Positions 27,323-36,266 of a stretch of 64,000 nt of DNA are shown here, in pieces. Position numbers and translations under genes: made by a program. This DNA comes from Symbiobacteriaceae bacterium (GTDB lineage Bacteria > Bacillota > Sulfobacillia > Symbiobacteriales > Symbiobacteriaceae): positions 1-64,000 of the forward strand of contig JARBUG010000008.1 in the NCBI GenBank assembly GCA_029239785.1, written 5' to 3'. The first letter of the stretch is position 1. Each line of letters starts with the position of its first letter. A model generated the notes under the pieces. That model worked only from the letters and a program-made list of their open reading frames with translations. It was not told the DNA's origin and did no database searches.

Positions 27323-29386
27323 TTACATCCGCCGCACATCGACCCAGGTCGACTGGAACGTGGCCCCGGCACCCATGGCGCCCAACCGGTCCGATGTCAG
27401 CACGTTGACCGGCCCGCCCGACAGGTATCGGCTCCGGCCCCGGTGGCCCTCAACCACCACCTGCCCGGGCTGCGTCGCATCGGTCACCGCTGCGTGCAGT
27501 CCCACCTCGCCGCGTTCATTATAGATGATGACCTGGTCGCCATTGCTGATCCCCCGGGCCTCCGCATCGGCCGGATGCAGCAGGCACCGCGGCTCTCCCT
27601 CAATCCGCTGCAGCGACGCCACCCCGGCAAACGCCGTGTGATGCTGCGAATGGCCCGGCGCCGTCAGCAGCCGCAGCGGGCCTTCCGCCGCCTCAGGCGC
27701 CCAGTCGGGCAGGGGCGGCAGGCCATCCCGTTCCATCGCCTCCGAGTACAAGTACGTGACGGCCGGGCCGCTCTGGTCGACCGCCAGCTTCACGGGGCCG
27801 GCGCCCACCAGACCCTCGGCCGTGAACGTCGTTCCCTGCGTCAGCAGATCGATATACTCCGCCGTGCTGTGCCGGAAGACCGGGTCCTCCAGCCCCAGCC
27901 GGGCGGCCAGTTGCTGCACCACCCACACGTTGGGGCGCGACTCGCCCAGGGGCTCAATCAGCTGGGGCCCATGCTGCGTGTAATAGGTCCCGTAGCTACG
28001 GAAGAGATCTTCCGACTCAAAGGGCGTACAGGCCGGCAGCACAATATCGGCGAACAGCGCCGTGTCCGACAGGAAGATATCTTGGACGACCGTAAACAGG
28101 TCCTCCCGGCTGAGGCCGGCCACCATGCGGGCCTGGTCCGGGCAGGTGACTGCCGGGTTGTTGGCTGCCACAAACAGCGCCTTAATGGGCGGATCGTTCA
28201 GCTCGATTAACGCCCGGCCCAGCTGGCTGTGGTTGATCTCCCGGGTCGGGCGCCCCAGCAAATCCGGGCGCCGCAGGGCGTTGTAGTTCCAGTTCCACGC
28301 GGCGGCGGTGTCCTGCAGGGCGCCGCCGCCCCGCTTTCCCCACGCCCCCACCAGGGCCGGCAGGCAGGCCACGGTCCGGGTCGCCATGCCACCGCCCGCG
28401 TTCCGGGCCATGCCCATCCCCAGCCGGATGAACGGCGCCTTCGCCTTCCCGTACGCATGCGCCAGCCGCTCCACGTCGGCGGCCGCGATTCCGGTCATCT
28501 CCGCAACCCGCTCGGGCGTGTACGACGGCAACACCTCGTCGCGTAGCCGCTCAAAGCCCACCGTGCGATTACCCACAAATTCCTGGTCATACAGGCCGTC
28601 CCGCACCAGTACGTGCATCATGCACAGCGCCAGTGCCGTATCCGTCCCGATGCGCGGCGCCAGGTGCCAGTCCGCCCGCTGGGCCGTGCGGGTCCGGTAG
28701 GGGTCGATCACGATCAACTGGGCGCCCCGGGCCTTCGCCCGGTCGATAAACGGCACGATGTGCACGTTCGTCGTCACCACGTTGGCGCCCCAGCAAATAA
28801 TCAGGTCCGAGTCTTCCACCGACTCCGGATCGGTGCCAGGGGTGGGGCCGCAGGCATACTCCCATCCAACCTCGCAGGCCGAATCACACACCGTGCCGGC
28901 CAGAAACTGGCTGGCGCCCAGGGCGTGGAACAACGCCTTGACCGTATTGCGGTTAATCAGGCCCATGGTGCCGCTGTAGGCATAGCCCAGCAAGGCTTCC
29001 GGGCCAAACTCAGCCTGTAACTCACTCCACCGGGTCGCGATCTCATCGAGCGCCTCATCCCACGATATCGGGGCGAAGCGCCCGGCGCCCTTCGGCCCGA
29101 CCCGCTTCAGCGGCATCATCAGCCGCTCGGGCGAGTGGACCCGCTCCGGGTACCTGTTCACCTTCCCGCACAAAAAGCCCCCGGTGAAAGGATGCGCCGG
29201 GTCACCCGCCACCTTGACTACTCGGCCATCTTCCACCGTTGCCAATACCGAGCACTGGTCCGGACAGTCATGCGGACATACCGTGCGAATCAATTCCTGG
29301 CCCAACCCCTCATCCCCCGTCGCATCCGTTTCATGCGTATCTGCATACGCCAGCCACCCGCAAAGGGCCTGCCGTCGGCGTTTCAT
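27323..29386 (-). CDS. Molybdopterin oxidoreductase (DMSO reductase family)
   Basis: A 687-residue bis-molybdopterin guanine dinucleotide enzyme. The N-terminal [4Fe-4S] site is CPHDCPDQC plus a cysteine about 28 residues later (FLCGKVNRY). Then come the molybdopterin domain (SWDEALDEIATRW, LGYAYSGTMGLINRN) and the molydop_binding domain (CLLHPADAEARGISNGDQV, VVEGHRGRS). A cysteine in GTVCDSACEVGW is a candidate Mo ligand. No TAT signal, membrane or electron-transfer partner gene is adjacent, so a cytoplasmic enzyme with a diffusible partner is likely. The substrate is unknown. The start is uncertain: ATG 29386 lacks a good ribosome site, and an internal TTG before IRTVCPHDC would give the common family N-terminus. 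Confidence 0.85.
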   Translation of the reverse strand: MKRRRQALCGWLAYADTHETDATGDEGLGQELIRTVCPHDCPDQCSVLATVEDGRVVKVAGDPAHPFTGGFLCGKVNRYPERVHSPERLMMPLKRVGPKGAGRFAPISWDEALDEIATRWSELQAEFGPEALLGYAYSGTMGLINRNTVKALFHALGASQFLAGTVCDSACEVGWEYACGPTPGTDPESVEDSDLIICWGANVVTTNVHIVPFIDRAKARGAQLIVIDPYRTRTAQRADWHLAPRIGTDTALALCMMHVLVRDGLYDQEFVGNRTVGFERLRDEVLPSYTPERVAEMTGIAAADVERLAHAYGKAKAPFIRLGMGMARNAGGGMATRTVACLPALVGAWGKRGGGALQDTAAAWNWNYNALRRPDLLGRPTREINHSQLGRALIELNDPPIKALFVAANNPAVTCPDQARMVAGLSREDLFTVVQDIFLSDTALFADIVLPACTPFESEDLFRSYGTYYTQHGPQLIEPLGESRPNVWVVQQLAARLGLEDPVFRHSTAEYIDLLTQGTTFTAEGLVGAGPVKLAVDQSGPAVTYLYSEAMERDGLPPLPDWAPEAAEGPLRLLTAPGHSQHHTAFAGVASLQRIEGEPRCLLHPADAEARGISNGDQVIIYNERGEVGLHAAVTDATQPGQVVVEGHRGRSRYLSGGPVNVLTSDRLGAMGAGATFQSTWVDVRRM

Positions 29387-29446
29387 TTACATCAGTCTGG
29401 TCAATAATCACTACCACCACGTTATGTGAAGGGTGGCAGTGCAGCG

Positions 29447-29677
29447 ATGCCGTTCTGGCAGCGGAAAAACCGGCTGGGGTACTGGCGCAAGATCAGGGGG
29501 TTGAACCAGGAGGCAGTGGCGCGAAGGCTTCGCGTCGCTCGGCGAACCATTTATCATTGGGAGCTGGACATTACAGAACCTACTGTAGACCAGACCGAAG
29601 CACTCGCAGAAATCCTCGGTGTTAGCGCCCGCGAACTGTTTCCCTGTGCAGCCCTTCGAAAGAGACGACATATATAG
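29447..29677 (+). CDS. Small XRE-type helix-turn-helix protein
   Basis: A 76-residue protein consisting almost wholly of a Cro/C1-type HTH (YWRKIRGLNQEAVARRLRVARRTIYHWELDITEP, about 12-46) and a short tail ending RELFPC-AALRKRRHI. ATG 29447 is preceded at 10 nt by AGGGTGG; the frame opens slightly upstream at a GTG without a site. It is divergent from the molybdopterin oxidoreductase, 60 bp away, and may regulate it, but no operator is obvious. There is no toxin or phage gene next to it. Confidence 0.75.
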   Translation: MPFWQRKNRLGYWRKIRGLNQEAVARRLRVARRTIYHWELDITEPTVDQTEALAEILGVSARELFPCAALRKRRHI

Positions 29678-29679
29678 GA

Positions 29680-29867
29680 CACATCCACCTGCACCAACGC
29701 CTTCCGGAACATAACCGCCACCTGCACAAACACTTGCTCGGTCTACCTGAAGGCACCGCCAGAACCATCTGCCGAACGGCTTCCAGGCCTACCGCACGGT
29801 CTACACCTGGGACAACGAAGCCAAGTACACCTTCGTCCCGGGGCAAACAACTGAATTCAACCCGTAG
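29680..29867 (+). pseudogene. Gene remnant (3' end of an unknown coding sequence)
   Basis: In-frame codons from about 29769 to a TAG at 29865-29867 read LPNGFQAYRTVYTWDNEAKY followed by TFVPGQTTEFNP, which looks like real extracellular-protein sequence. The matching upstream part (SVYLKAPPEP) lies in another frame and has no start. I take this as the decayed end of a lost gene. Family unknown. Confidence 0.35.
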
Positions 29868-29879
29868 CTGCCAAAAGAG

Positions 29880-29905
29880 AAGGCCTCCCCGCCCGGGGAG
29901 GCCTT
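29880..29905. terminator. Terminator of the siderophore-binding gene
   Basis: A perfect 11 bp stem, AAGGCCTCCCC and GGGGAGGCCTT, with a 4 nt loop. On the minus strand it is followed by CTCTTTTGG and begins 7 nt after the stop codon at 29912. Confidence 0.75.
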
Positions 29906-29911
29906 CACACT

Positions 29912-30879
29912 TTACTGGGGCAGAATCTTCACGAGGTCATCCAGCACCCGGTTCGCCGCCGTAATCCCGATGCCCAGCATCCAGTGGTCATCGGACATCT
30001 CGTACACCTTACCCGCCTTTACCACGTTCAGGTTCTGCCAGAGCGGGCTCTTCATCAGATTGACAATCATCGTGTCCTTCTTGTCCGCACCCCGGAACTG
30101 GGTATATACGAGAATGTCACCCTCCAAGTCCGGAATCCGCTCCTCCGTCGCCTGCTCCATAAACACCGGCTTATTCTGCGCGGCCGGGCGGGCCAGACCG
30201 GCATCGGTCACCACCGTATGCACAAAGGTATCCTGCATATAAATCCGCACATGATCAGACAGGCCCCGGGCGATGGAGATCGTCATCTTCCCGCTCTTGT
30301 CGCCCAGCTTCTGCTTGATCTCAGCCGTGCGCTTGTCGTAATCGGCCATAATCTTCGCAGCCTCAGCCTGCTTGCCAACGGCCTCAGCATGCACCTTAAA
30401 GTTGACCTTCCAGGCCACGCCGACTTTTTCGGTAAAGACCGTGGGCGCAATCTGGCTCAGCTTATCGTAAATGCCTTATGGCGAAGCGCGCTGCTCAGAA
30501 TCAGGTCAGGCTTGAGGGCCGCGATCGCCTCCAAGTTGGGCTGCGCAATCGTCCCGACCTTGGTAACCCCATCCAGCTTCCCCTTCAGATACTCCGGGGA
30601 TTCCCCGCCCTGAAACGGCGTCACGGCGCCCACCGGCTTGATGCCAAGTGCGACCATGCTGTCCAGCTCACCCGTATCGAGCACAACTACCCGCTGCGGC
30701 AAGGCCGACACCTTGCTCTCGCCCATAAAGTGCTTGACCACGCGCTCGGTCTGCGCGGCCGGAGCGGGGGTCGGGTCCTGCTTTGCCGCATCCGGTGCCG
30801 GCTTGGTTCCACCGCAGCCAATCACCAGCAACATCGCAGCAAGAAGAAAAGTCGCCATAAACCGGTACCTTTTCATCAT
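29912..30879 (-). pseudogene. Ferric-siderophore ABC transporter binding lipoprotein, frameshifted
   Basis: Two adjoining frames make one FecB/FhuD-type periplasmic-binding protein. The first (from ATG 30879, after GGAGC) carries a lipoprotein signal (FLLAAMLLVIGCGG, lipobox cysteine at about 22) and the N-lobe (RVVVLDTGELDSMVALGIKPVGAV, NLEAIAALKPDLILSS). It stops at 30457. The second, open through 29912, supplies the C-lobe (GRDLVYTQFRG-like DILVYTQFRGADKK, DDHWMLGIGITAANRVLDDL). Adding one base in 30474-30477 restores LRHKGIYDKLSQIAPTVF, a standard family sequence. Either a sequencing error or a true mutation explains it. It is divergent from the permease and ATPase genes it would serve. 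Confidence 0.8.
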
Positions 30880-30893
30880 TGTTCATACGCTCC

Positions 30894-30905
30894 TTACCAT
30901 GGTAA
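30894..30905. promoter_or_regulatory. 12 bp palindrome upstream of the binding-protein gene
   Basis: TTACCATGGTAA is a perfect palindrome 15 nt before the start at 30879, in the divergent iron-transport promoter region. Possible operator. Confidence 0.35.
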
Positions 30906-30923
30906 ACTAGTCGATGTCACGTG

Positions 30924-30952
30924 TTGCGATTGAGAATCATTATCATCTATCT
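30924..30952 (+). promoter_or_regulatory. Fur box within the iron-transport promoter
   Basis: TGAGAATCATTATCA (30931-30945) matches the 7-1-7 Fur consensus TGATAATNATTATCA with one mismatch. It lies exactly between a candidate -35 (TTGCGA, 30924-30929) and -10 (CTATCT, 30947-30952) on the + strand. Iron-loaded Fur bound here would block the permease operon and probably the divergent binding-protein gene. Confidence 0.75.
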
Positions 30953-31048
30953 CACAAGGCACATCGTAACAGGAGTGGCGAAAACCGTCAATAACACGTT
31001 TTCGTCGACCTCCCTGATGCAAAAGATTCATCAGAAGGGGGTTTATGC

Positions 31049-32056
31049 TTGTCAACAATCAGAGCTCGCACTGCTCCGGCAGCGGCGCTTATGCTCGGCG
31101 TTTTGCTGCTGCTGGCCTGTGCCGCTTTCAGTATTGCCTACGGCCTTATGGACATTCGCCTATCAACTATTTACGAGGCGCTGACCGGCTTCAACGCCTC
31201 GCCGGAACACTACATTGTGCGCACCGTTCGCCTTCCCCGGGCCCTCATCGCAGCAACGGTGGGCGCCGCCCTCGCCGTAGCCGGCGCTATTATGCAGGCC
31301 CTCACCCGCAACCCCCTTGCAGCCCCCGGTGTCCTCGGCATCAACGCCGGGGCATCGCTGGCAGTCGTCGCCGCCATGTTTCTGCTCAACACCGCGTCGC
31401 TTTCGGTTTATGCCTGGTTCGCGTTTCTCGGCGCCGCACTGGCTGCCGTCCTGGTCTACAGCTTGGGCTCCCTGGGGCGCGGCGGCATGACACCGCTCAA
31501 ACTCACAGTCGCCGGCGCAGCTCTCACAGCGCTCTTCTCCTCCATTACACAGGGGCTCATGGTGCTTAACGAGCGGACGCTGGACGAAATGCGCTTCTGG
31601 ATGGCCGGCTCAGTGGCAGGGCGCGACATGACGCTCTTCCTGCAGGTCCTGCCGTTCCTGGGCGCCGGACTGCTCGGTGCTTTCGTCATGGGCAAGCAAA
31701 TCACCACCCTCAGCCTCGGCGAAGATGTCGCCCGTGGCCTGGGCCAGCGCACCGGCTGGATCAAGGCCGGGGCGGCGCTTATCGTCGTGCTGCTGGCGGG
31801 CAGTGCCGTCGCCGTGGCAGGACCAATCAGCTTCATCGGGCTGGCAGTCCCGCACATCGCCCGAAAAATCGTGGGCACCGATTACCGCTGGATTCTGCCC
31901 CTCTCTGCCGTGCTGGGCGGCATTCTCCTGCTGCTGGCCGATATCGGAGCACGAGCGGTGCTGAGACCGCAGGAGGTCGCCGTCGGCATCATGACGGCCC
32001 TGCTCGGCGCCCCGTTCTTTATTGCACTCGCCCGACAAGGGGTGAAGAAGACATGA
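31049..32056 (+). CDS. Ferric-siderophore ABC transporter permease (FecCD family), first
   Basis: A 335-residue FecCD permease with about nine hydrophobic segments. Family motifs are RLPRALIAATVGAALAVAGA and [21 protein letters not shown] (about 60-100), GEDVARGLGQRTG (the ATPase-contacting loop, about 225) and VAGPISFIGLAVPHIARKI (about 257-275). The start is TTG 31049, preceded by AGAAGGGGG. It is the first gene of a three-gene operon under the Fur box. Its TGA overlaps the ATG of the second permease. With that partner, the ATPase and the binding lipoprotein it would import Fe3+-siderophores. Confidence 0.92.
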   Translation: MSTIRARTAPAAALMLGVLLLLACAAFSIAYGLMDIRLSTIYEALTGFNASPEHYIVRTVRLPRALIAATVGAALAVAGAIMQALTRNPLAAPGVLGINAGASLAVVAAMFLLNTASLSVYAWFAFLGAALAAVLVYSLGSLGRGGMTPLKLTVAGAALTALFSSITQGLMVLNERTLDEMRFWMAGSVAGRDMTLFLQVLPFLGAGLLGAFVMGKQITTLSLGEDVARGLGQRTGWIKAGAALIVVLLAGSAVAVAGPISFIGLAVPHIARKIVGTDYRWILPLSAVLGGILLLLADIGARAVLRPQEVAVGIMTALLGAPFFIALARQGVKKT

Positions 32057-33084
32057 GAAAGGCCGTCACACTGCGGCGTGGGCCACTCTCCTTCCAGATC
32101 AACCTCCGTGTGATCGGAGTGCTGCTGGGACTACTCGCCGTTACGCTCGGCGTTATGATCATCAACATGGGCCTCGGCGAGTTTCCCATCGCCCCGGTGG
32201 ATGTGCTGAAGACCGTTCTGGGCCTGGGCACCGGCGAGTACGACTTCATCGTGGGCACCCTGCGCCTGCCGCGCAATTTTGTTGCCTTCTTCGTGGGCGG
32301 CGGGCTGGCACTCTCCGGCGCCATCCTGCAGGGGCTGACCAGAAACCCGCTGGCGGCGCCAGATGTGATCGGCATTACCCATGGCGCCAACCTGGGGGCG
32401 GTAGCCGTCCTCATCCTGGCACCGACAGCGCCGCTTATCGCGCTTCCCGGTGCCGCCATCGGTGGGGCACTCGCTGCAGCGACCATCACCTACACCCTGG
32501 CCTGGAAGGGCGGCACCGCCCCCATTCGCCTGATTCTGGTCGGCATGGGCATCGCTTCGGCGCTTCAGGCCTTGACTACCCTGCTGCTCACCCATGGCAA
32601 CGTCATCGTGGTCAGCCAGGCGATGGTCTGGATCACAGGCAGCGTCTATGGCCGGAGCTGGGAGCACCTCGCACGCCTGCTCCCCTGGCTGGTCGTCGCC
32701 ATCCCGGCAGCGCTGCTGCTGGCCCGCCACGCCAACGCTCTCCAACTCGGCGACGACATCGCCCGGGGCCTGGGCGCCCGGGTCGAACGCAACCGTGGCC
32801 TCCTGCTCGCCATCAGCGTCATTCTGGCCGGTGCAGCCGTGGCCACCTGCGGGGCAGTCGGGTTTGTCGGCCTCATGGCGCCGCACATCGCCCGGCAGTT
32901 GGTCGGCCCATCTCAAGGCGGCCTCTTCCCCGTCGCCACTGTTGCGGGCGGGCTGATCCTGGTCACCGCCGACATGCTCGGCCGCACCCTGTTTGCCCCC
33001 ATCGAAGTCCCCGCCGGCGTCATCACGGCTGCGGTCGGTGCCCCGTACTTCCTGTGGCTCCTGTTCCGGAGCCGTAATGCCTAG
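32053..33084 (+). CDS. Ferric-siderophore ABC transporter permease (FecCD family), second
   Basis: A 343-residue FecCD permease, paralogous to the upstream gene and likely its heterodimer partner. Motifs are [20 protein letters not shown] and [21 protein letters not shown] (about 72-112), [15 protein letters not shown] (about 233) and [19 protein letters not shown] (about 270-288). It has the usual nine to ten hydrophobic helices. Its ATG lies within the previous stop (ATGA), so translation is coupled. The ATPase gene follows after 16 nt. Confidence 0.92.
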   Translation: MRKAVTLRRGPLSFQINLRVIGVLLGLLAVTLGVMIINMGLGEFPIAPVDVLKTVLGLGTGEYDFIVGTLRLPRNFVAFFVGGGLALSGAILQGLTRNPLAAPDVIGITHGANLGAVAVLILAPTAPLIALPGAAIGGALAAATITYTLAWKGGTAPIRLILVGMGIASALQALTTLLLTHGNVIVVSQAMVWITGSVYGRSWEHLARLLPWLVVAIPAALLLARHANALQLGDDIARGLGARVERNRGLLLAISVILAGAAVATCGAVGFVGLMAPHIARQLVGPSQGGLFPVATVAGGLILVTADMLGRTLFAPIEVPAGVITAAVGAPYFLWLLFRSRNA

Positions 33085-33100
33085 GACGGAGGGAACTAGC

Positions 33101-33904
33101 ATGCATAAACTACAAGCCAAAAACCTGACGCTGGCGTACGACGGCGCCCCCGTCGTCAGTGGGCTGAACATGGAAATCCCGTCCGGGCGCATTACGGCGC
33201 TGGTCGGCGGCAACGGGTGCGGAAAGTCGACCCTCCTCCGCTCCCTGGCCCGGCTCATGAAGCCACGGGGCGGCGAGATTCTGCTCGATGGCACCAGCAT
33301 CGCCACCATGTCCACCAAAGATGTCGCCCGGCGACTCGGCATTCTGCCCCAGGGCCCGGTGGCCCCCGAGGGCCTGACTGTTCGTGACTTGGTCGCCCAG
33401 GGGCGTTATCCACACCAAAGCTGGTACTCCCAGTGGTCGGCGGACGATGAGCAGGAAGTCGAAAGGGCGCTGGCGGCAACATCCACAGCCGAACTGGCGG
33501 ACCGACCGCTGGATTCCCTCTCTGGCGGGCAGCGGCAGCGTGCCTGGATTGCCATGGCTCTGGCCCAGGGCACCGAAATCCTCCTGCTCGATGAGCCCAC
33601 CACCTACTTGGACATGGCCCACCAGTTCGACGTGCTCGACCTGCTCTGGGAACTGAACCGTTCGGAACAGCGAACCATCGTCATGGTGCTCCACGACCTG
33701 AACCAGGCCTGCCGCTACGCCCACCACCTGGTGGCCATCAAGAATGGCGCCATCTGGGCGCAGGGGAATCCGGAAACCGTCATGACACGTGATATGGTCC
33801 GTGCCGTTTTCGGGATGGAGTGCCGCATCGTGGCCGACCCGGTCACAGGCACCCCCATGTGCGTCCCCCTCAGCCGGGTCGCCGCCGCTGCCGCCGCAGA
33901 CTAA
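33101..33904 (+). CDS. Ferric-siderophore ABC transporter ATPase (FecE/FhuC type)
   Basis: A 267-residue ABC ATPase. Walker A is GGNGCGKST (about 36-44), the Q-loop [16 protein letters not shown], the signature [10 protein letters not shown] (about 141), Walker [13 protein letters not shown] and the switch histidine in [10 protein letters not shown]. The ATG at 33101 is preceded by CGGAGGG, and the open frame before it overlaps the permease. TYLDMAHQ is characteristic of the iron-chelate subfamily. A strong hairpin terminator follows the stop. Confidence 0.94.
   Translation: MHKLQAKNLTLAYDGAPVVSGLNMEIPSGRITALVGGNGCGKSTLLRSLARLMKPRGGEILLDGTSIATMSTKDVARRLGILPQGPVAPEGLTVRDLVAQGRYPHQSWYSQWSADDEQEVERALAATSTAELADRPLDSLSGGQRQRAWIAMALAQGTEILLLDEPTTYLDMAHQFDVLDLLWELNRSEQRTIVMVLHDLNQACRYAHHLVAIKNGAIWAQGNPETVMTRDMVRAVFGMECRIVADPVTGTPMCVPLSRVAAAAAAD
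33406..33414 (+). other. DnaA-box 9-mer TTATCCACA
   Basis: Perfect + strand copy in the ABC ATPase gene. Confidence 0.6.
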
Positions 33905-33907
33905 AAG

Positions 33908-33950
33908 AGTCCCCCGCCCTGAGCACAACCTCAGGACGGGGGACTTCTTC
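33908..33950 (+). terminator. Terminator of the iron-transport operon
   Basis: A 16 bp stem with one mismatch (AGTCCCCCGCCCTGAG, 33908-33923, against 33930-33945) followed by TCTTC, 3 nt after the stop codon. Confidence 0.8.
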
Positions 33951-33959
33951 ATGACCCCA

Positions 33960-34107
33960 CTAGACCCTTCCGGCATGGGCCGGTCGGGATTTGGCCCATG
34001 CCGGAAGGGTTACGGCACCCACCCGGGGGTGCCTAGACCCTCCCGGCATGGGCCGGTCGGGATTTGGCCCACGCCTGACGGGTTACGGCACCCATTGAGG
34101 GTGCCTA
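33960..34107. repeat. Palindromic interspersed repeat, copy B (two units)
   Basis: Two tandem units of 73 and 72 bp (33961-34033 and 34034-34105). Each has a large hairpin and a small one. In unit 1 the large arms CCCTTCCGGCATGGGCC (33964-33980) and its exact complement (33992-34008) form a perfect 17 bp stem. The small hairpin is GGCACCC...GGGTGCC. Unit 2 has the same layout with a few mismatches. It is the inverted relative of 899-995. It also lies between convergent genes, and its terminal TAG is the lutC stop codon. Confidence 0.85.
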
Positions 34108-34797
34108 AATGATGATCACATGCGCCTGGCACGGGCCGTGCACGCCAATCGACAGGTCATTCTCAATATCCGCACTCCGGCTCGGGCCGGAAGCGAAAAT
34201 CACCTGGCTCGGCATCACGCCCAGCTTCCGCAGCTTCTGGAACACATGCGCCGGCGTATACACAAACTGCTCCTTACGCACCACGGCAATATGGATCGGC
34301 GGCAGCAGCGCCACAGTCCGCCCCCGCCCCGGGGCGCCGGCCACGCCCGGCCGCGAGCTCCCCAGCACAATCGAGCCGGTCTCGGCAATCGCAAAGTCCG
34401 CCCCGGTAATGCCCGCCACGGCGCTCTCCGCCAGTTCGATCTGCGGGCGCCCCGGCTCGCCATGCTTCACCGGTGTCACTGCGTACCCGGCGGCGCCCAG
34501 CGCCTCGTCCAGGCCCAGATCATTCAGCGTGGGATCATCCCAGCGCACAACCTTCCCCGTCACGCCGGCTTCACGCAAAATACTCACCAAAAGCGGCCCG
34601 ACCTCAGCCTCCGACAGCACCCGATAGCTCTTGCCGCTCAGCTTCGCCAGCTCCATCTGATACCGCTCCACCAGCGCCTCGGCATCCGTCGGCCCCACGT
34701 CGGGAATCGGCAGCGACGGCTGCCACTCCGGCTCGCTCTCCGTCCCCGACCGGCCCAGCCGGGTCCGCACCCGATTGATGAACGTCTGCTGGTTCAT
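34105..34797 (-). CDS. lutC: LutC-like lactate utilization protein
   Basis: A 230-residue LUD-domain protein. LutC is the third component of the LutABC L-lactate oxidase found in Bacillus and others; it has no Fe-S cysteines. Family features are ITGADFAIAETGSIVLGSS (about 130-148) and LPPIHIAVVRKEQFV (about 167-181). It follows lutB directly, with stop and start adjacent. Its TAG stop is the first triplet of the palindromic repeat downstream. Together with LutA and LutB it would oxidise lactate to pyruvate. Confidence 0.92.
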   Translation of the reverse strand: MNQQTFINRVRTRLGRSGTESEPEWQPSLPIPDVGPTDAEALVERYQMELAKLSGKSYRVLSEAEVGPLLVSILREAGVTGKVVRWDDPTLNDLGLDEALGAAGYAVTPVKHGEPGRPQIELAESAVAGITGADFAIAETGSIVLGSSRPGVAGAPGRGRTVALLPPIHIAVVRKEQFVYTPAHVFQKLRKLGVMPSQVIFASGPSRSADIENDLSIGVHGPCQAHVIII

Positions 34798-36266
34798 TAC
34801 TTCTTCCCCTCCTGCTCCAGGTCGGCCCAGCGCTCATGGAACGTACGCTTGACCACGGGCGGGAAATTCCGGGTATTGGTCCAAGCTGCAAACGGCCCGG
34901 GCAGATGCTCAGCCACTTCAGTGCCATCGTCCCGCTTCTTGGCATACATCCGCATGCCCAGGTAGCCAACCTTCGACATCAGCCGGTAGATCGCCGGGCG
35001 CCGCCAGGCGGCCATCCACAGCTTCATCACCCGGGTAAAGCCCGGGTCGGCCTTGGCCTGCGTCACCATATCCATCCGCAGGTTGACCAGATGATCATGC
35101 AGATGAATGCCCATCGGGCAGGCCTCGGTGCACGCCCCGCACAGGCTGGAGGCCTGCGGCAGGTCGGTCCACTCGTTAAAATCGTTCAGCAGCGGCGAAA
35201 TCACCGACCCTATGGGTCCGGGATAGATCGCGCCATACGCATGCCCGCCGATATTCCGGTAAACCGGGCACACGTTCAGGCAGGCGCCGCAGCGAATGCA
35301 CATCAGGGTCTCCTCATACTTGGAGCCCAAAATGTTCGTCCGCCCATTATCCAGGAAGATCACATGCAGCTCTTCCGGCCCGTCCGGCTCGCCGGGGCGC
35401 CTGGGTCCGGTGATCATGTTGAAGTACGTGCTGATTTTCTGGCCCGTAGCGCTACGGGGCAGCAAGCCGTACAGGACCGCCAAGTCCTCCAGGGTCGGCA
35501 CCAGCTTCTCCATGCCCACAATCGCCAGATGAACCGGCGGCACAGATGTGGACAGCCGGCCATTGCCCTCGTTCGTCACCATGCAGATGGTGCCCGACTC
35601 CGCCACCAGGAAGTTGGCGCCCGATACACCGATATCGGCAGCCATAAACTTCTTGCGCAGCGTTTCGCGGGCGAACTTGGTCAGCGTCGGGGTGTCGGTG
35701 GTCATCTCCCGGCCCGCGACCTCACCGAACATGTCGGCAATCTGGCGCCGGGTCTTATGAATCGCCGGAATCACGATGTGCGCTGGCGTCTCGTGCGCCA
35801 GCTGAATAATGTACTCGCCCAGGTCAGACTCCACCACCTCGACGCCCTTGGCTTCGAGTGCGTGGTTCAGGAAAACTTCTTCCGACGCCATCGACTTGGC
35901 CTTAATGACCTTCTTGGCGTTGCGCCGGTCGATGATCTCCTCGGTAATGCGGACCACGTCGGCCGCATTCGCCGCCCAGTGGACCGTGCCGCCGTTGGCA
36001 CGAATCTGCTCCGCCGCCCGGGTCAAATAATAATCAAGGTGTGCGAGCGTATGCTCCTTGATCTTCCGGGCCTGCTGGCGCAAGTCCGTGAACGTACCAA
36101 TCGACATCTGCTCCGCCGCCTGGGCGTTCAAATCGCCAACGGCCGCGTTCCGCTTGGTCCGCAGGCTGTCTGCCGTGAAACGAATGGCGCCGCGCAACTG
36201 CTGATCCTTCAGGGCCTTCGCAATCCGCCCCTTAAAGTCCAACATTTCCTTGAGACTAGCGGCCAT
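34797..36266 (-). CDS. lutB: LutB-like iron-sulfur lactate utilization protein
   Basis: A 489-residue protein with an N-terminal LUD domain (about 60-300, with SEEVFLNHALEAKGVEVVE-like and GVSGANFLVAESGTICMVTNEGN). A C-terminal ferredoxin-type region carries two cysteine clusters (CIRCGACLNVCPVYRN and CGACTEACPMGIHLHDHL, about 310-385), as in LutB. ATG 36266 follows AAGGGGTG and lies inside the end of lutA (11 nt overlap). It is the electron-transferring core of the lactate oxidase; membrane quinone or ferredoxin is the likely acceptor. Confidence 0.94.
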   Translation of the reverse strand: MAASLKEMLDFKGRIAKALKDQQLRGAIRFTADSLRTKRNAAVGDLNAQAAEQMSIGTFTDLRQQARKIKEHTLAHLDYYLTRAAEQIRANGGTVHWAANAADVVRITEEIIDRRNAKKVIKAKSMASEEVFLNHALEAKGVEVVESDLGEYIIQLAHETPAHIVIPAIHKTRRQIADMFGEVAGREMTTDTPTLTKFARETLRKKFMAADIGVSGANFLVAESGTICMVTNEGNGRLSTSVPPVHLAIVGMEKLVPTLEDLAVLYGLLPRSATGQKISTYFNMITGPRRPGEPDGPEELHVIFLDNGRTNILGSKYEETLMCIRCGACLNVCPVYRNIGGHAYGAIYPGPIGSVISPLLNDFNEWTDLPQASSLCGACTEACPMGIHLHDHLVNLRMDMVTQAKADPGFTRVMKLWMAAWRRPAIYRLMSKVGYLGMRMYAKKRDDGTEVAEHLPGPFAAWTNTRNFPPVVKRTFHERWADLEQEGKK

